NCBI RefSeq assembly: GCF_034931045.1
Contig: NZ_JAYGHH010000008.1
Location: 1-64,000, forward strand
Direction of reading: 5' to 3'
DNA: 64,000 nt
Origin: Nodularia sp034931045
GTDB lineage: Bacteria > Cyanobacteriota > Cyanobacteriia > Cyanobacteriales > Nostocaceae
Below, piece by piece: positions 10,901 to 20,390 of this stretch. Below the pieces are notes generated by a model. It made no database searches, was not told the DNA's origin, and saw only the letters and a program-made list of their open reading frames with translations. Position 1 is the stretch's first letter; the number at the start of each line of letters is the position of its first letter. The translations under genes and the position numbers were made by a program.

Positions 10901-11947
10901 GCCAATCAAGCTTTTGCAGATATTTATGGAACAACAGTTGCAGAATTAATTGGTAAAAATTATACATATTTTAACTCTAATGCCGATGATTTGGCATACT
11001 TAAACTCAATAAATCAGGAAGTAATAACTACGTTAAAACCTTATATCATACCTGAAATAAAAATTATCACTGTAACTGGAGAAACTCGCTATTTCCAAAC
11101 CATTAAATCACCTTTGATTGCGAATGATGGCAAAGCTTATCAAATTCTTGGAGTATTAACTGATATTACAGAACGTAAGCGAGCCGAACAGGAAATTTCT
11201 AAAGCCTTAGAGCGAGAAAAAGAACTGGGTGAACTTAAGTCGCGTTTTGTATCTATGACTTCCCACGAATTTCGCACACCTTTAACTGTAATTACCTCTT
11301 CAGCCGGCATTTTAAAAGATTTTGGTCATAAACTTGATGACACCAAAAAGAAAAAACATTTAGATTGTATTCAAACCTATGTCAAACATACAACACAGCT
11401 ATTAGATGATATTTTATTAATTAATAAAGCAGAAACAGGAAATTTAGCTTTTGAGCCTACGCCTCTAAATTTAATTCCTTTCTGTCAACAACTGACTGAA
11501 GAAATAGAATTGAGTGCGCCCAATCATAAAATTGTTTTTTCTAGTCATTTCCAAGGTAACGCAAGTGGCAATTTTGATAAAAAACTACTGCGGCAAATCC
11601 TGAGCAATTTACTTTCCAATGCTATTAAATATTCACCCCACAATGCTATAGTCAAATTTGAATTGAATATTAAAGCACAAAATGTAATTTTTAATGTTCA
11701 AGATCAAGGTATTGGTATTCCCGAAGCAGACCAAGTGAAATTGTTTGAATCTTTTCACCGCGCCCAAAATGTAGGCAATATTCCCGGTACAGGCTTAGGG
11801 TTATCAATCGTGGCTAAATGTATTGATTTACACAAAGGCTCAATTGCTGTGAATAGCCAAGTGGGTATGGGGACGACATTTATTGTGACAATTCCCTTAC
11901 AATCTGGGACTTTTGTCCAAAAATTTGCTGATAATACTCATAAATAA
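7946..11947 (+). CDS. Large sensor kinase: CBS pair, DXCF cyanobacteriochrome-like GAF, GAF, four PAS, HisKA, HATPase
   Basis: 1333 residues from GTG 7946 (GGAG 4 bases upstream); an in-frame ATG at 7955 is also possible. Domains: two CBS motifs (about 25-160), coiled coil, GAF1 (about 210-370), GAF2 (about 385-545), four PAS domains (about 580-1070), HisKA with H1107 (MTSHEFRTPL), HATPase_c (DQGIGIPEAD, GTGLGLSIV). GAF1 has HDPCFG with C278, matching the Asp-Xaa-Cys-Phe motif, and ADCHIELL with C306-H307, matching the canonical bilin-binding Cys-His. It also has the following ANLIVPI and LWGLLCAHQC seen in phytochrome-type GAFs. The 28-residue Cys-Cys spacing equals that of TePixJ. It therefore probably binds a bilin and senses short-wavelength light. 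The CBS pair suggests an added nucleotide signal. The response regulator at 12082 follows in the same direction. Confidence 0.9.
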   Translation: MESMSSKSFSISDIERIILNSPLKLPAETPVIEAVRFMSQVRETCHLNLALVQSDAEILNHAEQASCILVVKNEKLVGIFTEREIVRCTAMGLNLEQVTLAEVMVKNPVTIKKSQFTNIFVILSLFRQYKISHLTVVDDQNHIVGFITQISILYSLDLLDMYENINFLQQKIYQLEAEKVDILQKQNTKLEMQVQERTLKLIEQANADKLLATFSYKIRNSLDLESILQSAVSEIRGYLQTDRVVIYQFEPEWSGRIVAESLAPEKTSLFGRVIHDPCFGINWVEPYTNGRVRKIEDIYAAGLADCHIELLEKAEIYANLIVPIVYHEQLWGLLCAHQCSQPRCWKTLEVELLEKLSTQIAIAIQQSQLYEQAQKELLKRQRMEEALRNIALGVSTQTGEVFFHSLVQYLSKALAVDYAIVAQLVNNKTDYMETVAVWANGEIVENFECSFLDNPYYNTLRNSHQCVCIYPSQVQREFPLDPKLRDMQAESYMGMPIYDSTGQSIGILAVLSRHPLHDIEFMSEIMKIFSMQVASELQRTQAEVALKKLNEELEIRIAERTAELEQINEDLLLEIQERQRVEQILQKQLTAIEATIDGIAILKDDKYTFLNKSHVQLFGYNDAKELIGKTWQEIYPPEEIQRFQQEVFPILMQEGCWQGEAIARRNDGSIFHEEISLTMTQDGELICVCRDITESKQAELQLQKLLLELSDFKYALDQSAIVAITDSKGKITYANDQFCQISQYSQTELIGSTHKIINSGYHSSEYFQKLWSTITKGQVWRGELKNKAKDGTCYWVDTIIVPFIDKTGKPWQYLAIRNDITNRKKIQSDLQESEQKFRQLAENLNQVFWMTDPETSTMIYISPAYEEIWGCSCQSLYENPKSFIDSIYADDKQPFFMAMQNKKQGFDIEYRIIRPDGSMRWIRDQAFPLTNQMGEVYRIVGIAEDITESKKSTVAIEQSQSFLRQVIDTNPNLIYVKDLQGRFVLANQAFADIYGTTVAELIGKNYTYFNSNADDLAYLNSINQEVITTLKPYIIPEIKIITVTGETRYFQTIKSPLIANDGKAYQILGVLTDITERKRAEQEISKALEREKELGELKSRFVSMTSHEFRTPLTVITSSAGILKDFGHKLDDTKKKKHLDCIQTYVKHTTQLLDDILLINKAETGNLAFEPTPLNLIPFCQQLTEEIELSAPNHKIVFSSHFQGNASGNFDKKLLRQILSNLLSNAIKYSPHNAIVKFELNIKAQNVIFNVQDQGIGIPEADQVKLFESFHRAQNVGNIPGTGLGLSIVAKCIDLHKGSIAVNSQVGMGTTFIVTIPLQSGTFVQKFADNTHK

Positions 11948-12081
11948 ATCTATATAGCAATTCTCGTTGGTATGCGAGACATTCTGTCTCTATCCAAACA
12001 GGAGCAGAGTAAAAACCTAATTATCGGGTAAGTCTATAGGATTCAACGGTAAACCACTATTTATAGGATACTTTTTTAGTT

Positions 12082-12792
12082 ATGAGTTTAATTTTAGTAA
12101 TTGAAGATGAAAATCAAATTTTGTTAAATCTTCAAGAAATTTTAGAACTAGAAGATTTTTCTGTTATTACTGCCACCGACGGTAAAATCGGTTTACAGTT
12201 AGCTAAAAGCAAAAATCCTGATTTGATTATCTGTGACATTATGATGCCAGGTTTAAGTGGCTATGAGGTACTAACAGAACTCCGAAAAGATTATAAATCT
12301 GCTGATATCCCCCTAATTTTTCTCACTGCTAAAGCTGAACGTAATGATTTGCGTCAAGGGATGGGGTTAGGGGCTGATGATTATATTACCAAACCCTTTG
12401 AACCTTGTGAAATCTTACAAGCAGTTAAGGCACGTTTAGAAAGACATTCAATTTCAAATCAGGCATATTTGAAAGAGTTTCATAAGTCAGAAGTACTACA
12501 ACAAGAAATTAAAAAAAATCGTACTGAATTGCAAAACTCCCAGGAACTGGCAGAAATCCGAGGTAATGTCTTAGAGAAATTCTCGGAAGACTTACGCAAT
12601 CCGCTTTCTAGCATTAATATGGCAATTTATATGCTTAAACAGGCAGAAAATGAGGAAGATCGGGATAAATATCTGTTAATTTTAAAAGAAGCATACACCA
12701 AAGAAATGGAGATATTAAAGGAAGTTAATAGCTTACAGGAATTACTAACTGCTGAAAATACAAAGTTGCTGCGAAATTACAAATTACTGTGA
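12082..12792 (+). CDS. Response regulator with a pseudo-HisKA C-terminal segment
   Basis: 236 residues. The receiver (1-120) has E8/D9/E10, D52 (ICDIMMPG) and K104 (YITKPF), and strongly resembles the receiver of the EAL protein at 181. The rest is helical. A segment reading FSEDLRNPLSSINMAI aligns with the HisKA motif SHELRTPL, but Glu replaces the phospho-accepting His and no ATPase domain follows. The protein therefore looks like a kinase reduced to receiver plus dimerisation helices. It lies 134 bp after the large kinase and is its most likely direct partner. It has no DNA-binding domain, so its output is probably protein-protein interaction. Confidence 0.85.
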   Translation: MSLILVIEDENQILLNLQEILELEDFSVITATDGKIGLQLAKSKNPDLIICDIMMPGLSGYEVLTELRKDYKSADIPLIFLTAKAERNDLRQGMGLGADDYITKPFEPCEILQAVKARLERHSISNQAYLKEFHKSEVLQQEIKKNRTELQNSQELAEIRGNVLEKFSEDLRNPLSSINMAIYMLKQAENEEDRDKYLLILKEAYTKEMEILKEVNSLQELLTAENTKLLRNYKLL

Positions 12793-12799
12793 TAGTAAC

Positions 12800-12817
12800 G
12801 GTATCTTGTTTGATACC
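12800..12817. terminator. Weak hairpin between convergent genes
   Basis: ggtatc (12800-12805) and gatacc (12812-12817) form a 6-bp stem with a 6-nt loop just after the regulator's stop codon. No T run follows, so a terminator role is only a possibility. It is placed where the rightward regulator and the leftward PKS gene converge. Confidence 0.3.
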
Positions 12818-12884
12818 ATAGTGAGATCCAGGAATTCTGGGCTTTGCTGCTAATAATAGTCAGCCGATCATTTTTAGCAGATAG

Positions 12885-15800
12885 TCAGTCTAATAGAGCT
12901 TCTAAAGCTTCTAATTCTGCTGTGATAGATAATCCCACACTCTCTTCAGAGGAAAAATCATCTCCAGGGGTGAGACACTTCTGTGCAATGCTTGGGGAAA
13001 TTACACTATCTGGCGCTAACAACTCCGTAGCAATATATTCAGCTAGAGCATTAATATGGGGATGCTCAAACAATACTGTCGAAGAAATTGTTTGGTTTAA
13101 ACCTGCTTCTAAACGACTGCGTAACTCTACCATCATCAGTGAATCCATACCCATATCAAAAAACCCTAACTCTACATCAGGTAATTGAGAAGAAGAAGAA
13201 CCTAAGACTTGACTAACTTCTATTTGTAGATAATTTTTTAAGTATAAAATACGTTCTTTTACGCCTAAAGATTGGATTTGCTGTATTAATTGAGCAGTTT
13301 GATTTTGATGAGAATTTGATGGACTTTGATGGTAAAAATCGCCAAAAAAAGGCGAATGAAATCTTTGTTTGAGAAGTTCTGACCAATTCACAGGAATTAC
13401 TCCTACCTGTGCGGAAGATTGGGTGAGGAGAAATTCTAAAATATCTATACCTTGATTTGGCGTAATTCCACTGATACCACGCAAACTCATCTGCTCGGCA
13501 ATTTTGCCTTGAGTCGCTGCCCCAATATCAGACCATACACCCCAATTTATACTCAATGCTGGTAATCCCTGATGACGGCGATATTGGGCTAAAGCATCCA
13601 AAAATGTATTTGCAGCTACGTGATTTGCCTGTCCTGGAGAACCCAGTAGAGAAGCTGCCGAGGAAAACATGATAAAATAATCCAGAGGAATGTTTTGGGT
13701 TAATAGATGTAGATTCTCAGCCCCAGTAACTTTGGGACTCATGACACCCTGCAATCTTTCTAAATTTAATTGCTGCAAAACCCCATCATCTAAAACTCCG
13801 GCGGCATGAATCACACCACGTAAAGGTGGATAATTTTGCTGAATGTCTGCCAGAACTGCGGCTAATTCTGCTTTTTGGCTCACATCAACCTGAGTAGTAA
13901 TAATTGTAGCGCCGGCTGCTGCTAAAGCTTGAATTTGTGCTTCTGCTTCTGTATTTGGCTGGTTACGTCCTAAAAGCACAAGATATTTTGCACCTTTTTC
14001 CACTAGCCAACGTGCCACACGCAAACCTAAACCGCCCATTCCCCCTGTAATTAAATAGGTAGCTTGGGGTTTTATGAACTCAGTTGGTGTGTAGGTAATG
14101 ATGATTTTACCGATATGTTTAGCTTGTTGCATCATCTGTAATGCTTCTACTATTTTGGTAGCGGGGAAAATAGTTTGAGGAAGCGATGACCTACGGTCGG
14201 TCGGAGACCAACGCACTTCTCCCGTGTTAAACTTCTCCATCAGACGATGCAACAAAGTTTGAATTTTCTCTGGTTCTTGTTGAGCAACACTCATCAAATC
14301 CACTAGATGATAAGAAACTTGGGGCTTGACTTGAGCCACTTGTTGTGCATTCCAAACGCCCCGTTTCCCAATTTCGATAAATTGTCCTTGAGGTTTGAGT
14401 ACCGATAAACTCGCAGGAATGAACTCACCAGACAGGGAGTTAAACACAATATCCACCCCTTCGCCGTGGGTGATTTCTGGAATTTCCTCAGCAAAATTTA
14501 AGGTACGAGAGTTAAAAATATGCTGGATACCGAAAGCGCGTAAAGTCTCCCATTTCCCCGGACTAGCTGTAGCGAAAACTTCTAAACCAGCTGCTTGGGC
14601 AATTTGTAAAGCTGCCATCCCTGTTCCTCCAGTCGCCGCGTGAATGAGGATGCGTTGTCCCGGTTGAATTTTTCCAACTTCCCACAAACTATATGCAGCA
14701 GTGAGGAAATTGGCAGGAATTGTCGCTGCGGCGGCAAAACTCCACAAATTCGGTTTAGCAATCACATAATTGGCATTAGTTGTCACATATTGACTAAAAC
14801 TATCAGCAGCCAAAGCCAGCACAGCATCACCGACAGCGAACTGAGTTACACCCTCACCAACGGCGACAACCTCCCCAGCACATTCCACTCCAAACCAGTT
14901 ACGTTCAAAAGGCAATAATCCCAAAGCATCCAGAACATCAATAAAATTTAATCCTGTGGCTTTTACCTGAATTTCTACCTCTCCAGCTTGGGGTTGACGA
15001 CGGGGGAAAGGTTGCCATTTTAAAGATGCAAGCACACCGCGTTTGCTAATTGTTAAATGGTATGGTTGATTGGGAAGACTTTCATCGGTAAAACGAGTTA
15101 ATCTTGCTACCTTGCGTCCAGATGTGTGTAGGGAAATTTGTTTTTCTTCCCCAGGATGAGTAATTTCGGTAACGAGGTTTTGAATTTGAGTAATCAGTTC
15201 TTGTGTAGGGTCTAAATCAACACAGCGACAATTTAATTCTGGGTGTTCTAAACTGATTACTTTGCCCATACCCCATAAAGAAGACTGACTTAATCCGGTG
15301 ATAGTGTGAGGATTGACAGCATTTTGAGTCACTAACCAGAGATTAATAGGGTAATGTTGGATTTGAATGAGAGTTTGGATGAGGTGAAGAACATGATTAC
15401 ATTCATTTATATTGTCTTGACAACCAGCGATATAAATAATGTGTTTGATAGACTGAGAAGATGGTTGATGGAGAAATTCTCGAATATTATCAGAGAGTTT
15501 AAGGGTAATAGCAGATTTCTGTTGCAATTGTAATTGTTGGGCGATACCTGTTGCCAATTCTGGTATATCTGCAATAATTAACCATTCTTTGAGGCTTTTA
15601 ATTTCTCTGATGAATTGCGAGACAATTACACTTTGTTCGGCTAAGACTTCTGGGAGAATTGCGTCAGGAGTAATATTAACAACGTTGGCAAACCCATTGG
15701 TTTGTAGTAATTTTTTCCAACTAGACGTAGAAATCAGGGGATGATGAGGACGTAAATCTTTATCTTGAAAACGCCACCAACCTTCAGTTAAACCGAAAAT

Positions 15801-18800
15801 CAAATCTATCCAAGCACTGGGGCGAGTACCTTCTAGAAGTATTAGCAACCCCTGATTTTTAAGTAAGGATTTAATATTAGTAACTGCGTCGGTTAAATTC
15901 TCGGTTGCGTGTAAAACATTAGCCGCAATTACTATATCAAAACTATGATCATTAAAATCTTGATTTGCTAAAGACTGTTCAATATTTAGGGTTTGGTAAC
16001 TCACAAACCCATAATCTGAAAATTGCTGACGTGCTTTTGCTATAAACACAGGGGAAATATCTGTAAATACATACTCTACAGATTTGTTAGCGAGTTGTGG
16101 TAACACATAAGCTGTGGTTCCTCCAGTACCAGCACCAATTTCTACAATTCGCACCTTTTCCCCTGGTGGTAATTTTTCTAAAGCTGAGTTTACCGCTTGC
16201 TGTACTAAAGTATTCATTACCTTTGCACCAGGAGAATTTTGATATAATTGGGTAAGGGTTGTTAAGTCTCCGTTGGGGAATAATATCTCTAAAGGATTAC
16301 ATTCTCCCCGTAAAACTTTAGCTAAGTTTGTCCCACAACGTTCTATTAAAGTTAATTCGGCTGTTGTTTCTGGGTATTGTATGGTTAGTTCTGTTTGGAG
16401 ATTTTGCGGATTTTCAAAATTTTGTTCACTCTGCTTTTGTAGGGTAGATAAATGTGTATATAATTGTTGATATTGTGGTGCGACTTGTCCCTTTTGTGGT
16501 GAGAATGAACTAAAAGTTTGCAGTGCTTGGATAATATATGCAAGACTTAGTTTTTCTAATTTTGGCAGAAATTGGGCATAACGTTGAATTTCATCTGTTG
16601 TTAAAAGTTGAGTAAATTGAGGTGCTATTTTTTCGGCAATCTCTACGGGAGAAGTCAGAGAAGAATCAGATGTATAATTAATAATTAACGGTTGAAGTCG
16701 CCATTCAATTTCATATAACCAGTTTTTCCACTCTAAGAGATTTTGTGATTCTATTGCTTTGAGTTGTAATCCTGATATTGCAGCAATTAATTGACCATCT
16801 GGGGTGAAAATTTGGATATCAGCGATTAAAATTGGGGAGGTTGTCTGTTGAGGAATTAATTTCACTAAACTCCAAACTTTTTCGCCAATGGATTGCCAAA
16901 GTTTCAATTTATCTACACCAATGGGTAAATAAATATAGGGGGTATTTTGTTGGTAAAATATAGCAGCTATTGTTTGCAAGCAAGCATCTAAAACAATAGG
17001 GTGAAATTGATAATTATAACGGCAACTACAAGTTATTGGTAAATGAATTTCGGCTAATGCTTGGTTTTGATGATGCCAAATTTGGGTAATAGCTTGGAAG
17101 GTTTCACCATAATCAATTCCTACTTGTTTGAGATTTTCATAGAAGTCAGCAATATCTGTAATTTTAGTCAATTGATTTTGCAGTTCTATAAAATTAATAA
17201 CCTGATTTTGAGGAATATGATTGTGAGGTTTTATTTTACCAGTAGCATGAGTTATCCAGTTATTTTCTACTGGGTTAATTTCGGCACTGACTATTTCAAA
17301 TTCCTGATTATTGTTGAGGATAAGTTGTATATTTCTGGAATTATCTGGATTTAAAATACAAGGTTGTTGAAAGGAAATAGTTTCTAAATAAAATTTATTA
17401 TCTTTAAATATTTCTTTCCCCGCAGCCAACGCCATTTCCAAATATGCCGCCCCAGGTAAGATAACTTGGTTAAATACGCGATGGTGTTGGAGATAGACAG
17501 GATAACTATCAGATAGTTGTTGTTGAAAATATATATTACTAGATTTAGCTAAGTTTAATTTTTGTCCTAATAAGGGATGTATGCTATTATTGGTGGTTGA
17601 ATAAGAGTTGTTATTTTTTGAATTGATATCTACCCAATACCGCTTTCTCTGAAACGGATAATTTGGTAAATCTATCCGTTGGCGCTGATAATTTTGCTCA
17701 AAGCCATGCCAATTAAATTTTACTCCTTTTGTATAAAGTGCGGCTATACTTGATAGTATAATTTGCCAATCTTGTTGCCCTAGTTGCAAAGTTGGTAATA
17801 ATTCTATATTGCTTTTCTCTTGATTGGCAATAATTGCACGTGTCATTTGTAGTAAGGTTGGCTTTGCACCTATTTCTATAAAGACAGTACAATCTTGCTG
17901 AATTAAAGTTTCTATTCCTGGAAGGAACTGGACTGGTTGACAAATATGACGACACCAATATTCAGGAGTAGCAATTTCTGAATTGATTAAATTTCCAGTA
18001 ACATTAGATATGATCTGATATTTAGGAGGATGAAAATTGATAGTATGCAGAATTTCCTCAAATTCTTCTAACATCTCTGTCATCATGGGTGAGTGGAAAG
18101 CATGGGAAACTGATAAAGGTATGCTTTTAATTTCTTGTGCTGTTAAAACGGTGATAATTTGCTCAATTGCAGAGGTTTCACCGGAAATTACTGTATTATT
18201 AGGTGCATTAATTGCGGCAATGGAAACCTGTTGGTTATAGGGTAATATTAATTTTTCTATTTGAGAGGCATCAGCTATTACTGCTACCATTTTACCTTGG
18301 GGTAGCTGTTGCATTAAACGGGCGCGGTTGGCAATTATTTTTAACCCATCTTCTAAACTGAAAACTCCAGCAATACAAGCGGCTACATATTCACCAACGC
18401 TATGTCCCATGAGAAAATCAGGTTTGATTCCCCAAGATAGCCACAGTTGACAAAGTGTATANNNNNNNNNNNNNNNNNNNNNNNNNCAAGGATGAATAAT
18501 GCGGGTTGGGTGTAGAGAGTTTGAGAGAGTAATTCGTTAAAATTTTGGTTATTTTTTTGCAAAAATAAGGGCTGTAAATCTAAATCTGAGTTAGCTAATA
18601 ATAATTCACAGCATTTATTTATTGTTTCTCTAAATAAGGGGGCAGTATGATATAGTTGAAAGCCCATTTGTGGATATTGTGAACCTTGTCCGGTGAAGAG
18701 GAAGGCAATTTTTGGGCGAGATTGATATTTTACTCTATTTGTAAATATATTTGCTGTTGCTTCACTATTAATGAAACAATTTAGTTTTTCTTGGGCTGTG

Positions 18801-20359
18801 GTGAGGGAATCTGCAATAATAGCTAAACGATATTCTAATTGACTTCTCCCAGTATTGGCACTATAACAAATATCTGCCCAGTCATGATCCTGGAGATGGT
18901 TAATATAGTTTTTTGCTAGTTGTTGTAATGCTGTCTCAGTTTTAGCTGATAAAGTTAAAATCTGTAGAGGACGTTCTATATTATTTTCTTTTTCTTGATT
19001 CGGAATTTCTGTATATTCTAAAATAACATGGGCGTTAGTTCCACTAAAGCCAAAGGAACTTACCCCAGCTATTTTTTTACCATGCCAAGGTGTGCAAGTG
19101 GTGGGAATTTGAATTGGGAACTGTTCCCAAGGAATATGGGGGTTTGGTTGTTGAAAATGCAAATGAGGGGGAATTTCTCCATATTTCAACGCCAGTACGA
19201 CTTTGATTAACCCGGCTATTCCCGCAGCTGCTTCTAAATGTCCGATGTTGGTTTTGAGTGAACCTACTAATAAAGGCGATTTTTGATGACTTTCGCTAAA
19301 TACAGCCCCTAATGCGCCAATTTCAATGGGATCTCCCAAGGCTGTACCTGTTCCATGTGCTTCTATGTAAATAATATCACTAGGTTGTAATGTCGCATTT
19401 TTTAATGCTTGTCTGATGACTGCCTGTTGTGCGGGACCGTTGGGAACTGTTAAGCCGCTACTGCGCCCATCTTGGTTGACGGCACTACCCCGAATTACTG
19501 CTAGGATAGGATGTTTTGCGGCTAGGGCATCGCTAAGTTTTTGCAGAATGATTACGCCGCAGCCTTCACTCCGCACGAAGCCATCTGCTTTAGCATCAAA
19601 GGTTTTACATTTTCCATCTGCTGCTAACATCCGGGCTTGGGAAAAGTTGATGGTGAATTCTGGGGATAGGATGCGATTTACACCACCGACTACAGCGAGT
19701 TGACATTCTCCCTGGCGCAGACTTTGACAGGCGAGATGTACGGCGACTAGGGAGGAGGAACAGGCGGTATCTACTGCTAAGGAGGGTCCGGTAAATCCTA
19801 AGATGTAAGATATACGACCAGATGCTGTACTGTGGGAATTACCTGTTGCTAAGTAGGCATCAATGTCTGTAATGGGACGTTGCAATAAGTGGGTGGAGTA
19901 ATCGTTACTACTGATGCCAATAAAAACTCCTGTTTGACTACCTATAAGTTGTTCGGGTAATATGCCTGTGTTTTCTAAGGCTTCCCAAGTGATTTCTAAT
20001 AATAGCCTTTGTTGGGGATCTAGAGATATGGCTTCTCGCGGTGCTATGTTGAAAAAGTCTGCGTCAAATTCTTGGAGGTGTCCAATAAAACCGCCGTAAC
20101 GGGTGGACATTTTTCCAAGGGTGCTGGGATTGTTGTGGTAAAAGGAGTTGACGTTCCAGCGATCGCTCCAAACTTCGGTAATTCCATCATGTCCGTTGCG
20201 TAATAATTGCCACAATTTTTCGGGAGTATCTGCACCACCAGGGAAGCGACAGCCCATTCCTACTATGGCTATGGGTTCGGTTTGAGTTTTGAGTTGGCCT
20301 TTCAAGTCTTGGATTTGCTTGAGGGCGTTTTGCATTAAGGTGCGGTAGTCTTGTGTCAT
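12885..20359 (-). CDS. Type I PKS module 2: KS-AT-DH-cMT-ER-KR-ACP, interrupted by a 25-N assembly gap
   Basis: One gene read across the N run at 18462-18486. Before the gap the frame ends TQPALFIL plus one base g; after it comes YTLCQLWLSWGIKPDFLM then GHSVGEY. Module 1 reads TQPALFVLEYAIAQLW at the same place, so about one Glu codon is missing; a 2-nt gap gives about 2483 residues. Domains: N-terminal docking helix; KS with DTACSSS (Cys about 199), EAHGTGT and NIGHLEAAAG; AT with GHSVGE and HAFH (malonyl-CoA type); DH with HRVFNQVILP (Asn for the usual Gly of HxxxGxxxxP) and LDACLQ; cMT with VEIGAGTGG; ER with ATGGTGMAAL; KR with TGGMGGLG and ANHVAAN (His at the usual Tyr); ACP with GMDSL. 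It should carry out a second fully reducing, methylating extension. It has no thioesterase or reductase for release. Confidence 0.93.
18462..18486. other. Assembly gap (25 N) inside the PKS AT domain
   Basis: Exactly 25 N, the same length as the gap at 59683. The gap length breaks the frame (25 = 1 mod 3), whereas alignment with the sister module needs 2 mod 3, most simply 2 nt. It is a placeholder, not a real frameshift. Confidence 0.85.
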
Positions 20360-20370
20360 GTGTTTTTTTT

Positions 20371-20390
20371 AACGCAGAGGGGCGCGGAGG
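20371..20390. repeat. Dispersed 'aacgcagagg' repeat at the PKS2/PKS1 junction
   Basis: aacgcagagg ggcgcggagg fills most of the 31-bp spacer between the two PKS genes and abuts the PKS1 stop codon. It belongs to the family whose other strand reads like cctctgcgcc...tttgcgtt, found at about ten other places in this window. Confidence 0.65.

Noticed and set aside
12844..13188. 114-residue frame on the plus strand
   Set aside because: It lies opposite the PKS2 ACP region, whose protein motifs are unmistakable; it has no motif of its own.
18383..18410. Two separate PKS genes ending and starting at the N run
   Set aside because: The frames join when the gap is taken as 2 mod 3, as the sister module shows; the split is an artefact.
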